From positions 5,022,001-5,086,000 of the forward strand of contig OY987250.1 of assembly GCA_963920765.1 (NCBI GenBank): a stretch of DNA of 64,000 nucleotides, in the 5' to 3' direction. A program made the position numbers and the translations under genes. Below the pieces are notes generated by a model. The model worked only from the letters and a program-made list of their open reading frames with translations. It ran no database searches and was not told where the DNA came from. Origin of the DNA: Ulota crispa. Lineage: Eukaryota; Streptophyta; Bryopsida; Orthotrichales; Orthotrichaceae. Positions 1 to 10,331 of this stretch are shown here, in pieces (position 1 is the first letter of the stretch; each line of letters opens with the position of its first letter).

Positions 1-630
1 TAAATCAATAGAAATTTTGGAATCTTTTGAAGATCTTTTGGGAATTTTTAGTGAATCTTTAAGAATCTTCAAGAATCTTTTGGGAATCATTGAGAATCTT
101 TTCAAGATTTTTAAGAATATTTAAGAATCTTTTTGAGATTTTAGAATCTTTGAGAATCTTTTAGGAATCTCCATGAATCTTTGGAAATCTTTTGGAATCT
201 TTTCAAGTTTTTTTGGAATCTTTGAGAATGTTTGAGAATAATTGAGAATGTTTGAGAATCTTTGAAAATCTTTGAAAATCTTTTAGGAATCTTCAAGAAG
301 CTTTGGAAATCTTTGAGAATCTTTGAGAATCTTTTAGGAATCTTTGAGAATCATTTGGAATCTTTGGGAATCTTTTCAAATATTTTGGAATCTTTGAAAA
401 TGTTTGAGAACAATTGAGAATCTTTGAGAATCTTTGGGAATCTTTTGAGAATCCTTTTTGAAATTCAAAAAATCTTTGAAAATCTCTAAAAATTTCCAAG
501 AACCTTTTTGGAATCTTTGAGAATCTTTTTAAAATCTTTATGAAATTTGTTAAAGTACTTCAAAATACTTATAGAAATAGAATCTCTTAGACTGAATTAG
601 AGTCCTTTAGGAATCTTTTTGTAAATCATC
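1..630. repeat. Degenerate tandem array of a GAATCTTT-type motif
   Basis: The stretch is built from endlessly varied copies of a roughly 10-13 base unit close to GAATCTTTGA, reading AAAGATTC on the other strand. It begins before the window edge and fades out after about 600. The low-complexity minus-strand reading frame at 499-293 (rich in Phe, Ser, Lys) is a by-product of the repeat. Confidence 0.75.
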
Positions 631-1390
631 AAAATACTTACAAAAAACTATCACAATAGTTTAGGTTTGTTTTTGAAATCTTTCTAAAATCTTTTTGGAC
701 CTCATTAAATTTTTTTGAAGTTTTAAAAATAAAGGAAGTTTTCAAAAAAAAAGAATCTTTTAGAAGTTTGAGTGTACATTGATTGGTTTTATTTTCTTTA
801 CTTTTCACAATTTGGTAAGATTTAAACTTAGCAGCTTTTAAAGTCAAGTAAAAACATGACCATAATAACAAAAAACTCAACAATTTTTTGTTAATCTAGA
901 TACTTTTGGACACAACTTCACTAATTCAACAAAATTTCATATAAAACGTACAACATTTTGTTGTTTTAAATACCAAAATTTCTTTACAAACAAATATAAA
1001 AGATGCTCCCCAATTCTTTGAAGAAATCATATATGTCCCTTAAGGATTAAAAGTACCAAAAATATCTTTGTGTTACATGATAACCAAGTGTATAGTTTAA
1101 TGCAAATTCTTACAAGAAACCAAAGGTGATTTCAACATTTCAAATAACACAAGGATATATTTAACATTTCAAAATAGAAGAGCTATTTTATTAATTTTCC
1201 AAAATAATAGGAGTATAATTGATATTCCTACAAAAAATAAGGACTATTTTTTATGTTTCACATATTTTCGGCGTAAACTTGATATTTTGAAAGACTTAAA
1301 GGGTATTTTTAGTATTTTTCCTTCTATTACTAACCAAACAAATTTAAAAAAAAAAAATCTTATAAAATATTTTTATAAGCTTTAAAAAAT
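631..1390. other. AT-rich spacer, nothing recognised
   Basis: No codon structure, splice pattern, RNA gene or clear repeat ends could be seen. The sequence is simple AT-rich DNA with short poly-A runs. Confidence 0.5.
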
Positions 1391-1803
1391 GGGAATTGAT
1401 ATGTGTACCACACCTTTCCAATTACTATACCACACCACGGGGTAAATTTTAGATTTCTACCATCAAAAAGTTAAATTTGAAAATTTTGAATTCAGATTTG
1501 GGCTTAGAGACCATGGTATTGTCTAGGACCATAAAAAAAGTTGCAATTCAACAACATCCAATGAAAAAGTTTAGTTAGGGAGAAAATTGTTAATTTTACT
1601 TTCGTTTGTAAAAAAAAATAAGCTTTTTCATTGAATGTTGTTGAATTGCAACCTTTTTTATGGTCCTAGATAATATCATGGTTTCTAAGTCCAAATTTGA
1701 ATTTAAAATTCTCAAACTCAAATTTTTGATGGTAAAAATCTAAAATCTACCCCGGGGGTGTGGTACAGTAGTTCAAAGGGTGTCGTTCACATATTAATGC
1801 CCT
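1391..1803. mobile_element. Foldback MITE, GGGAATTGATATG family
   Basis: The two halves are inverted copies of each other: GGGAATTGATATGTG at the left mirrors CACATATTAATGCCC at the right, and the arms continue inward (TTTAGATTTCTACCATCAAA versus its complement) to a centre near 1600. The same family occurs at 4956-5359 and, more decayed, at 55355-55767. No protein is encoded. Confidence 0.75.
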
Positions 1804-1809
1804 TAAAAA

Positions 1810-2760
1810 ATATTCAAAACTATTCAAAAGTCAATAGAATTTTGATTTTATAATTGCAAGGTTTTAATTCCGTAACTTTTTACGACTTCATGTTATTTGA
1901 AGCTATCAAACTATGGAGGCTATTTTAACAAAATAAGGTTCTTTTTACAAAAAAACTAGCACTAAATAATAATTATTAATGAATCCAACCTTTGCCTGCA
2001 ACAATCCTTATGAGATTTGTGAATTCTAAAAAAAATTTATAAACAAAATCAAAAGGATAGAAATAAACAATTTATTTAAAATTTCTAAACACCTTTTCTG
2101 ATTTTAGCTCATAACTTTTGATAAAAAGATTGAAATCCAAAAAAAAACTTTGGAGGTGAAAGAAAAATACATTTACCAACTATTCTTAATTCTAAGTTTT
2201 TGAAAAAAAATCCTTTAATGGGCGGAAATAGCTTCCAAAGTCTACTGGATTACTAAAAACATGAACATTTAATGTACAAATAGAATCAAGATACCCATGT
2301 GTGCATGTGCATTTGCACATTCTCTAGTGGTTTTGAGAATGTGCTAAGGTTGTGGAGTGTGAGAGGAGAGGTGGAGGGTTCAAACCCCGCTGCCAGCACT
2401 TGCTTGGGGGCTCGGGCAGCTGCCCGGCGGCTTGGGCAACTGCCCGTTCCCTAAAAATTTCACATTTTCGTAAAATAAAAACAAATTCTATGAAAATAAT
2501 AATTTAAAAATGAAAAGAAATAGAATTGAACAACATAAAATACATAATAGAAATCAACAACAAATTAACAGAAAACTATAAATAATCAACAAAAAATCAA
2601 CAGAAAAGTACCCAAATCAACTTGACCAAATTCACAAAAAAAATCAACAGTTTTTGGTTGAAATTCTGTTGATTTTGTGCTGAATTTTCTATTAATGTTA
2701 TTAATTTATTATTTTGTTTTGTTGCTTTTGTTTTATTTTTAATTTATATCTTCTTCCAAT
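1810..2760 (+). mobile_element. Dispersed repeat with a tRNA-like (SINE-like) core
   Basis: The unit matches 20850-21745 in the same orientation over most of its length. In the middle, at about 2310-2400, is a tRNA-like stretch with a pol III B-box-like GGTTCAAACCC (2387-2397) and a possible A box near 2324. It is followed by an AT-rich tail with many AATCAACA-type repeats. The tRNA-like head suggests a SINE. The homologous flanks on both sides suggest a larger composite repeat or a segmental copy. Confidence 0.5.
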
Positions 2761-2881
2761 ATTATTCTTCTAGGATTGATGGAAATGCTCCATTTGGTAA
2801 TTGTTATATATTTATTTTGATTTTTTGAATGTATGTTTTGAGCTTTTACTAAATTTTACATCTTATTTGTGTTATGTTTAA

Positions 2882-3118
2882 TCCTTAAATGACCAATTAA
2901 CTGCCGTAAGCAATATAATACAATTTATTTATTTTTTTGTACTTGGAATGTATCCACACTTTTCACTACATTTAAGATCAACAAAGAAGTTGGAACATAG
3001 ATCAATGCAGCTCTAGTGAGCTAATCAAGATCCCAAATTAAAAAAATCGTTAGTAGCAAAAGCCAATTATACAACTGCGTACATACTATGTCCTATGGTC
3101 GGTTGGTCAATTAAGAGT
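2882..3118. mobile_element. MITE of the ACCAATA/GATCAACA family
   Basis: This matches copies at about 6158-6381, 23030-23503 (interrupted) and 56868-57101. Shared landmarks are a CTTGTATTTGGA-like block, CATCCACACC, and GAGATCAACAAAGAAGTTG, ending in a CCCTATGG block. Better copies have ends near TAACCCCTAAAGGAC. This one is decayed and its ends are approximate. Confidence 0.6.
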
Positions 3119-3119
3119 T

Positions 3120-4169
3120 AATCATTATAGACATGACCAAAAGATAATAGAAACTGATAAGGGAACAGTTCAAGTCTACATCGATTGAAAAAAAATTCCA
3201 CAACAATAAAGGATCGAAATCTTCAAGCACAAAGTGCAATTGATCTAAAATCTCCAAGGATGACAATTCCATAGAAATAGCAATGCAAGCATGCATGATA
3301 TATAGTTCTTGATTGGATTCACTCTGATGATGCTATTGGTACAGTCCTTTGCAAAACGTGTCAAATTAAAGGAGGGCAGCCAAATTTATCAAATGCAAGC
3401 TTTTGAATACCAAAGTGTTTGCTTCTTAAGACTATGAGCAAAATCATGAGCATAAAATTTGTTTTAGACATTACTTCAAAGTTCACATTATATTGCAAAG
3501 GTAATTAAAGATTTAAAGCTAACTTATGATAAAGCCTTACAATCTTTGTTTTGTGTTGCTTATTACGTCAACATGTCCTTGATTCTATTTTGCTGAATTC
3601 TTAAGCTCTGTATTAGAGCTAACATAATAACTTATTGTACCATGATGGAAAATCTTGCTTTGATATGATTCTTTGCATATCCTCTGTAATTCAAAGTCAA
3701 CCATACATAGAGATTGAGAAGCAAACTTTTATAGTATTAAACTTATGATTGATGAAAGTGCACCCACATCGTTAGGTCCAAGACATGTAATACTTGGATG
3801 ATAAGTGCTCACGGTTTGTCAAAATGTTCTTTTGACACTCAAGTTCAACATGTCAAGTAATGAATCTTGAAATCATTATTCATCCTATGTTTAGTGAGCT
3901 ATATCCTATGTTCCACTTAGTGACTACTCAATTGACTATTTGTGGAGCATGCTTGAAAAGCGAGGGTGGGAGACAAGAATTTTGAGGGCTCTTCAAAAGT
4001 AAATGCAAGTACTTGGCACATTAGTGATTGCATGTAAGGGTGCGGATGCTCTAAACCACCTCAAATTTCTACATTCAAGCTTTAGCCTAGTGACAATACC
4101 TCATCTAGCTTCTGCAAAATAAGAGGATAATTATATCTTGAAATCTTCAAAAGATCTACCATATACTAT
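3120..4169. other. Intergenic sequence, no gene seen
   Basis: No supported coding exon, RNA gene or repeat boundary was found. The short open frames here have no coding character. Confidence 0.4.
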
Positions 4170-4178
4170 TTGAATCTA

Positions 4179-4890
4179 GGAAAAATTTCATGGATACCTT
4201 TGAAGTTTGCAAAATTTATATAGATACCCTTGCTTTTTCAAAATTTACACAAATATCCTTGGACCAAATTTTACAAACGTTGGTTTTGTTGTGCATGCCA
4301 CTTCCCTTCTTCCTTTGTAGGCACATTGCAATTTTCTTGTTTCATTACGTTCCCTTCTTCAACATTGGTCATGAAGGAAGGACGAACACAACAAATAAAA
4401 GCCTAAAAATCATGGTCCAAGGGAATTTGTGTAATTTTTGAAAAAGCAAGAATATCTATATAAATAGGGAATTACTACCGCAACACCCTAAATTGCTAAC
4501 AGGACACCCCCTGTGAGGATAAAATTTGATCATTTAATGCTAATTTTTAAATTTGGATCAAAAGATTTGCTTCACCTTTATCATTCTAAGGCTATACTAA
4601 AAAAAATAGGTGTGCTTAAATTTGAAACTTAGTTACTTAAAGCAAAAATACATGAAAAAATAGTATTGGTGCAATAACATCTCAACAAGAATTTGTATTT
4701 GTCATGTTTTCTTTCAAGGAGGTGGTAATGCCGGGATTGAATAAATGATGGGCCACTTGAGTAAATCAAAAATATCACTAAATGATCATTTCATGCTCAC
4801 AGAAGGTGTCTCTTGTTAGCAATTTAGAATGTCACTGTAGTAATTCCCTATAAATATTGCAAATTTCAAAGGTACCCATGAAATTTTCCC
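4179..4890. mobile_element. Mutator-like MITE interrupted by a TA-flanked MITE
   Basis: The ends are GGAAAAATTTCATGGATACC at the left and its mirror ending CATGAAATTTTCCC at the right. The element is bordered by 9-bp direct repeats with one mismatch: TTGAATCTA at 4170-4178 and TTGAACCTA at 4891-4899. A 9-bp duplication is the hallmark of Mutator-type transposition. Other copies lie at 11640, 26811, 30173, 41221, 51373 and 55034. The right arm is split by a later insertion at 4467-4848. Confidence 0.8.
4467..4848. mobile_element. TA-flanked MITE nested in a Mutator-like MITE
   Basis: The inverted ends GGGAATTACTACCGCAACAC and its mirror (…GTAGTAATTCCC) are bordered by TA on each side. Removing it with one TA restores the host element's sequence TATAAATATTGCAAA. 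A relative with the same kind of ends is at 16720-17123. This insertion is therefore younger than its host. Confidence 0.85.
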
Positions 4891-4955
4891 TTGAACCTAT
4901 GATTTCCCTTGGTCACTATAAAAAGACAAACTTGCATGTAACTATGATATGGATA

Positions 4956-5359
4956 GGGGATTGATATGTCTACCACACCCTTTTAGCTATTCTACCAGCC
5001 CCCCCTCGGATAACTTTTAGATTTCTACCATCAGAAAGCTGAATTTGAGAATTTGGAATTTAGGTTTAGCCTTAGAGACCATGGTTTAGTTTAGAATCAT
5101 AAAAAGGTTCTAATTGAACAACACCAATGAAAAAGCTTATTTTTTTTATAAACAAAAGTAAAAGTAATACTTTTCCCCTGAGTTAAGCTTTTTCATTGAG
5201 TGTTGTTCAATTACAACTTTTTTTTATGGTTCTAGACAAAATCAAGATCTCTAAGTCCAAATTTGAATTCCAAAATCTCAAATGTGATGATAGAAATCTA
5301 AAATTTACCCTGAGGTGTGATAGAGTAGCTGAAAGGGTGTGATAGACATATCAATCCCC
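4956..5359. mobile_element. TA-flanked foldback MITE, GGGGATTGATATG family
   Basis: The left end GGGGATTGATATGTCTACCA mirrors the right end, which closes with GACATATCAATCCCC. TA flanks both sides. The arms extend inward for about 190 bp each. It is the best preserved of three family members (1391, 4956, 55355) and lies just upstream of the candidate promoter at 5380-5520. Confidence 0.85.
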
Positions 5360-5379
5360 TATGAACGTCGACACTCTTT

Positions 5380-5710
5380 TCTAATTTCCTCCTGTGACCT
5401 GCCACGTGTACCATCCAGCCCAAAGTTCTCCACAAAGTTCCAGACATGACGCCCGCTATTGTTTGCTGAAGCGTCGGCGAGTTACTGAGCACAGGAGCTC
5501 TGTTTTGCACTGCACTCCGTGAGTGTTGCCAAAGAATCCTTCAACACCACAAATCCGCACCACCACGGCGAACCAGAAATCTCTCTTCACGCTCTTGTTC
5601 TCACATCTCGACGCTACGAACAAATTCTCGAAGCTCCTTCCACCTTCTCTTCTCTTTTCTTTTCTTTGCTTTTTTCAGATCTCACCGACCAAGTATCCCA
5701 TCTTTCAAAG
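5380..5710 (+). promoter_or_regulatory. Candidate promoter and 5' UTR exon
   Basis: GC content rises abruptly here after the MITE at 5359, and the sequence becomes CT-rich and CA-rich as plant 5' UTRs often are. It ends at a strong 5' splice site, CAAAG|GTAAGTC (exon end 5710). A matching 3' splice site (TCCACAG, 6711-6717) stands 8 bases before the ATG of the reading frame at 6726. The two could form one transcript with an intron in the leader. This is inference from sequence alone. Confidence 0.35.
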
Positions 5711-6157
5711 GTAAGTCTTCTGTCTCCTCTCTTCCTTGCGGATGAATCTAAATCCCGAAGCTCTGTGCGTTTTCATTAGGAGCTTCAAACATAAAATCTG
5801 GTCTATGTGTTTCTCACCTCACAGGTCCCAGCTCATTAGTAAATTATTTTCGTTCACTTGTATGCTCAAAGTCTGCTCAAAGTCTGTCCAAGTTTGACAC
5901 ACCAGTGAGTTTGGGATTAGGGTTTTGTGCACAAGTAGGGGTCATAGCGTTTGAGATACTCATGAGGATGAGCCTCACAAAAGTGAGTTTCTGAAATTCA
6001 ATCCTAACGTGCACCAAGTTAGGAGTGGATTGTTCACTAGTGAGTGATCACCTGAAAAAGCTGATGTTTGAAACCCCCTAATTGCGAGGTTCTAGAGTCA
6101 ATGAGAGTTTCCTAGAAGTGTAGCAAATTGAGGGGAGTAGTAACTAGAAATTAACCC

Positions 6158-6381
6158 CTAAATATCTTAGCGTGCGCTCCGACCAATACAATGCAAGGTA
6201 TTTTTCTTGTATTTGGAATGGATCCACACCTCTACTACATTTAAGACCAACAAAAAAAGTTGTAGAATAGATCAATGTGGTTCTAGTGAGCTACTTGAGA
6301 TCTCAAATTAAATTTTTTTATTGGTAGCAAATGATGATTATACATTAGGGTATATAGTATGCCCTATGGACGTTTAAGGGC
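6158..6381. mobile_element. MITE of the ACCAATA/GATCAACA family
   Basis: This copy resembles the members at 2882, 23030 and 56868. It is recognised by the CCGACCAATACAATGCAAGG start block, the ATCCACACC and GATCAATGTGG blocks, and an ending GCCCTATGGACGTTTAAGGG. The next element begins immediately to its right. Confidence 0.65.
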
Positions 6382-6383
6382 TA

Positions 6384-6684
6384 AGGTAGGAGGCTCATAA
6401 ATGGAGCATCTAAGGGCTGAAAACTGAATTTTGGGTAGGTGGAACTCCTTGAAATGATTTTCAATAAACTTTCCTTGAAAAGCAAGAAGAATCCGCATTT
6501 AACCCAAGTTATTTCATATTTTTTGAAACTTTGTGGAATTAGTTATGAATATTTGAAGTGGAAAGGCCATAGGGCTCTAAAATGGAACACCTCCTTAAAT
6601 GTACATGAATTATACATTATTGAAGGGTTATGAAAATTTGAGAAAGTGCTCCGAATTTGAGCCTGCTCCGAATTTGAGCTTCCT
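6384..6684. mobile_element. AGGTAGGAGGCTC-end MITE
   Basis: The left end AGGTAGGAGGCTCATAAATG is preceded by TA. The body closely matches 34378-34704, including the AATGGAGCATCTAAGGGCTG and CTCCGAATTTGAGC blocks. The right end is decayed. It lies in the putative leader intron 5711-6717. Confidence 0.75.
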
Positions 6685-6725
6685 ATTGTGATAAAGATGG
6701 ACGTGTCTGGTCCACAGCAGCAGCC

Positions 6726-6980
6726 ATGGAAGGAGGAGGAGCGCTCCGTTACGATCGCATCAACAGAGCCACGGAGGCGCAACGAGGGAGCTGGATGCCG
6801 CCGCGGCGACGAGACCGGATCAAGAAGAAGCTGGTGGCGGGGTGTTTAGAGGCGGTTGCGGCCTTCTGCTGCTGCTGCTGCGGCAGGTCCCGTGCTGGCA
6901 GCGACGACGCCGGAGGAGGACCTGAGGTGGAGGACGAGAAGGCCATGGCCAAGGAGAGCTTTGCCACTGAGGGTTTGTAA
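6726..6980 (+). CDS. Candidate small protein, 84 aa, function unknown
   Basis: The frame opens with CAGCCATGG, a good plant start context, and is far GC-richer than everything around it, which argues for real coding sequence. The product starts MEGGGALRYDRINR, has a basic middle (PPRRRDRIKKK), then a short hydrophobic stretch leading into five consecutive cysteines (CCCCCGRSR), and an acidic tail. The Cys run after a hydrophobic patch recalls small tail-anchored Cys-rich plant proteins, but I do not recognise a family. A 3' splice site (TCCACAG) lies 8 bases upstream, so a 5' UTR exon near 5380-5710 could belong to it. The frame ends in TAA, and a further downstream exon using the GGGTTTGTAA region as donor cannot be excluded. 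No membrane or signal segment is convincing. Confidence 0.4.
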   Translation: MEGGGALRYDRINRATEAQRGSWMPPRRRDRIKKKLVAGCLEAVAAFCCCCCGRSRAGSDDAGGGPEVEDEKAMAKESFATEGL

Positions 6981-7109
6981 TTCTGAAATTAAGTTACTGG
7001 CTGTGATTTAGTTACTTTAGTTAAATTTAATTAAATTTAGTTAGATTTAGTTGGCGCTTGTGATCGTTGCCGTGCTATGACTACTATCCTTGACGATCGG
7101 TGCGAATTA

Positions 7110-7420
7110 AGGCAGGAGCACCCATAAACGTCAAACTAAGGGCTTTGAACATGATTATTAATAAACAACTACTAAATTATAGGATCCTATCAGGAACAGG
7201 AAAAAAATGAGTTTGCACTTTTAAATGTATTATTTGGATACTGTGAGAATAAGTTGTGAATTTTTAAAAAGTAAACTGCCATTGCATCCATAACCATTTT
7301 TAAGATTCCATGTTCACATGTTGTACATCCTTGTAATTACATCTATTCATTTCCACAGATTTTCCAAGATTTCAAAAGTGACGGTTATGGGGACACTGAC
7401 GCTTATGGGTGCTCTTACCT
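7110..7420 (+). mobile_element. TA-flanked MITE, sister of the element inside the 59118-60049 gene
   Basis: The inverted ends are AGGCAGGAGCACCCATAA at the left and, on the other strand from the right, AGGTAAGAGCACCCATAA, bordered by TA at 7108-7109 and 7421-7422. The whole 311 bp aligns with 59413-59715 on the opposite strand, including a TTCCACAG splice-acceptor-like site (7351-7358) and a following open stretch that reads IFQDFKSDGYGD and on to the right end. No gene flanks this copy. Confidence 0.85.
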
Positions 7421-7559
7421 TAGGTTAAGTTAATGTCAAGTTTCTTGTCCGTATTGAATTGCTCTTGCTTCTAGCAGGTCATTCGTCTTGCCTTGCTAGA
7501 TTTTTTCCTTCTTTCCTCTCAGATTTTGAGTTGTTGTCTAAAAGTCCATGTAAATATGA

Positions 7560-7700
7560 CTTGCTAGAACTTCACTAAGGCAGGAGAAGGTAGAAGGTCC
7601 ATAAACCTAGCATCTAAGCCTACCTAATTCATCAATGACAGTGATAGATACTTGAAGGAAGATATCACTTGTTCCTAGACTGCAAATGCAATCAAAACCT
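7560..7700. repeat. Decayed fragment related to the foldback at 23222-23445
   Basis: The blocks CTAAGCCTACCTAATTCATCAATGA and GTGATAGATACTTGAAGG resemble the right arm of the AGGTAAGAGG foldback at 23222-23445. Ends cannot be placed. Confidence 0.4.
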
Positions 7701-7723
7701 CAAAGGTTTCTGAATCTCCTACC

Positions 7724-8066
7724 TCAGATAGTGCATTAAGGTGCCTTAACAATTAGGTTGCCTTACCTTAGAGAGCTACCTCATGACTCATTGCTTAGCC
7801 ACTTGGAGGCGCAAGCGGCTCTTTAGATGCTAGGGTTTCACGTGGTTTACAACTTGGATGTTGTTAGTTTGTTTTTTTTGAGCATCTTTGATGTTGCCAA
7901 GTCTTTATTGTTGTTAGAATTTGCTTATTGCTTTGATTATTGATGAAAATCCTTGTAGTATTAATAAGCATATATATATGTATATATATAGTGTGTGTAA
8001 TGTCAAAAAATTAGTATGGAGAAACTTAAATGTACTAATTAGTGTAGCTCAAATGCTAGCTTTAAA
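7724..8066. mobile_element. MITE with AGTGCATTTAGGTTGCC-type ends
   Basis: The left end (TAGTGCATTAAGGTGCC) and right end (AACTTAAATGTACTAATTAG) are decayed inverted copies. The interior shares GAGAGCTACCTCATGACTCA, the TTTCACGTGGTTTACAACTTGG block and the GTTGTTAGTTTG block with copies at 9104, 31019, 38651 and 60850-61490. Confidence 0.6.
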
Positions 8067-8099
8067 GACCACACACATTTTCTGAAAACTTACTAGAAT

Positions 8100-9100
8100 C
8101 AAGGGTGGTGAACTAGATGTGCAATTCAATCAAATTTGGGCCTAATTTGAATAATCCAACCATACAAATGGAAAGAACACCTTACTTATTGTAAAGTAGG
8201 AAGATTTCAACTAGGTCTACCGTTGGAGAAGAAACATTATAATGATTTAGTCATAAGTGAAAAACCTGTAGTTTTCATGCTTGTGTGGTTTTGGATGTTA
8301 CCGCCTCATGTGAGCTTTGCTTGAGAAGAGCCTTATATTTCTAGAAAGCAGGCTTCTACACCTTTTCAATGAGACTAGTTTCACTCAAAATGGATAAACA
8401 TAACAATCACAAGGTGTAGCTAATTGGACAAAAATGGGCAAATACCTGACTTTATTTGCCATCCAAAAATGGTTGTACATAAAATTTGATAAATGTCATG
8501 GAGAATCTAATTGGTGAAAACAATGAAGAATTGGCCTTACATGTAGGGTGACAAATTTTAGAGATGAAATGACGGCACCATTTCAACAGGACTCTTCAAA
8601 TACTACAGTTATACTAGTATCATTGAGAGAAACTATACTAGTGTATTTTTTGCGGAATTTGTACTTTTTTATGATTTTGCAATTGAGATATGAAACCCTT
8701 TTTGGATATTTGAGGTATTATATTGTTACTTTGGTTCATTTTTTACCAAAAATGGATACGTATTTTGAGGCCGTGCTGTGTAAACATCATTATTTGTCAT
8801 ATCACATACCCAATTCCATTGTTATTTTTTTGGTTGGATGCAAGATTCTTGTGCTCACATGTGTTCTTCAATACCAATTTCCAAATTGTTGAGCAATTTT
8901 ACTGTATAGGCCGGAAACCACTCTCCTCAACCAAAATATGGTTCTGTGGTTTCTAAAGGTTTGAGATATCTGCACGTTTGGCTCATGTAGTTTGGCTCTT
9001 TTACTTTCACTTGCTCAAATTTTTTACATGTATATTTTTGAAAAGTTCTCAAAATTCTTGTCTCCTAATCTAATTTACCAAATGTGTTCTATATATACAT
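8100..9100. other. Intergenic, no gene supported
   Basis: Two overlapping short plus-strand frames (8548-8892 and 8723-8956) are open, but they are AT-rich, rich in Phe/Tyr/Leu as random AT-rich DNA is, and have no start context or homology that I recognise. Confidence 0.4.
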
Positions 9101-9103
9101 ATA

Positions 9104-9412
9104 CACCGAATCTTGTGTTTAGGTTGCCCCAGACTAATTACTTGACATTCTTCACTATTTAAATATTTACTATTGTTGTAATAATCTTCAACAGTAATTA
9201 TTGCAATACACAAATTTTAAAAAGCCTAGCAACAATAACAAAGTTTTGGAATGGAAAAATAGCAGCTTCCAAGTTGTAAACCATATAAAATCCAAGTTTT
9301 TAGAGAGTTACATGCACCTAGAAGTGTCCAAGTGATGAGTCATGAGATAATTTCCAAGGTAGGGCAACCTAATTGTCAAGGCATCTTAAATACAATATGT
9401 AGTGTAGCTGAA
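9104..9412. mobile_element. MITE with AGTGCATTTAGGTTGCC-type ends, inverted copy
   Basis: The interior reads as the complement of 7724-8066 (AAGTGATGAGTCATGAGATAA; AAATCCAAGTTTTTAGAGAG). The ends are decayed: GTGTTTAGGTTGCCCC at the left and GCATCTTAAATACAATATG at the right. Confidence 0.6.
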
Positions 9413-9458
9413 GTTATTTCCCTATCATTTCATTGGTTTGTTTTTGCAAGGGCTTTTG

Positions 9459-9466
9459 TATAAATA
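9459..9466 (+). promoter_or_regulatory. Candidate TATA box
   Basis: TATAAATA is followed about 30 bases later by a CT-rich leader-like sequence (CTCTCTTGTTCATTTGCTCTCC), the usual geometry of a plant pol II core promoter. No protein-coding exon follows that I can support, so a non-coding transcript or a relic promoter are both possible. Confidence 0.3.
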
Positions 9467-9805
9467 GCGGCCTAGACAGGCTCTCTTGTTCATTTGCTCT
9501 CCTTCGACTCTTTGTGGTAAATATCTCTGCTTCTCTCTTTTCTTGTTCTTCCGTGTATGGTTGCGCTGCTTTTCTTCTCTAAAGTAGGAGGAGAGCAATT
9601 TGATAAGAGTGGACAGAGCGCGCCAGCTGGAGTCCAAATTTCTAACCCGTGTGTGATGCAGGTGGCCATCGTTTCATCTCTACGGCTTGAAAATAATTGC
9701 CACACTAGCTTCTAAACTGTGGGATGTGAGAACTCCACTGCATCTACTAACAATTAAGGTAACCTTCCCCATACCTGAGCGGTTCCCAAATCCGACCCCT
9801 ACTTT

Positions 9806-10150
9806 TTGAGGTGCTCACCACTCATCATGGACGTAAAGTGTAGCAATGAATGCCACTTGCACAAGGAAATCTTGCCACATGTTAACTTAGGAGCTAGTTT
9901 GGAAGGATTGGAATTGGGACAATCAAGTACATATATAGGAACATATCTAAGCAATTTCAAGGATAGTTTAGAGTTGCTTTTAGGAACCATATGAGTTGTA
10001 ACTTTGCACTTTAATATGAAGTATCCTACATTCCTTTTTTCCACAAAAATTAAGTTCCATGATAGCTTGTTGAAAGGCTAACCCTACGGATTTTTTTCTT
10101 GATTTTTTGGACAAGACCTTGAAGTACCCTAAACCCTTAAACGCTTGGGT
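9806..10150. repeat. Dispersed repeat, inverted copy at 61865-62200
   Basis: Landmarks are TTGCACAAGGAAATC, GGAACCATATGAGTTG, and AGCTTGTTGAAAGGCTAACC, which reappear in inverse order and orientation at 61865-62200. The segment with TGTTGAAAGGTTAACC alone also occurs at about 22925-23040. No coding capacity was found. Confidence 0.55.
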
Positions 10151-10331
10151 ATGGAGAAGGTTAACTTAGCAAGACTAGACTTTTGTCCAAACTTTGTTGT
10201 TGGTTATTCCGCTGAAGTTGTTAGTAAATGTAGTTATTATGAAGTTTTATGTAACTGCTATAAAAAAAATAAATAAACAAGAACAATGAAAATATGCATA
10301 TGTGTTTGAAAGATGAAAGCTGAAAGAAATA

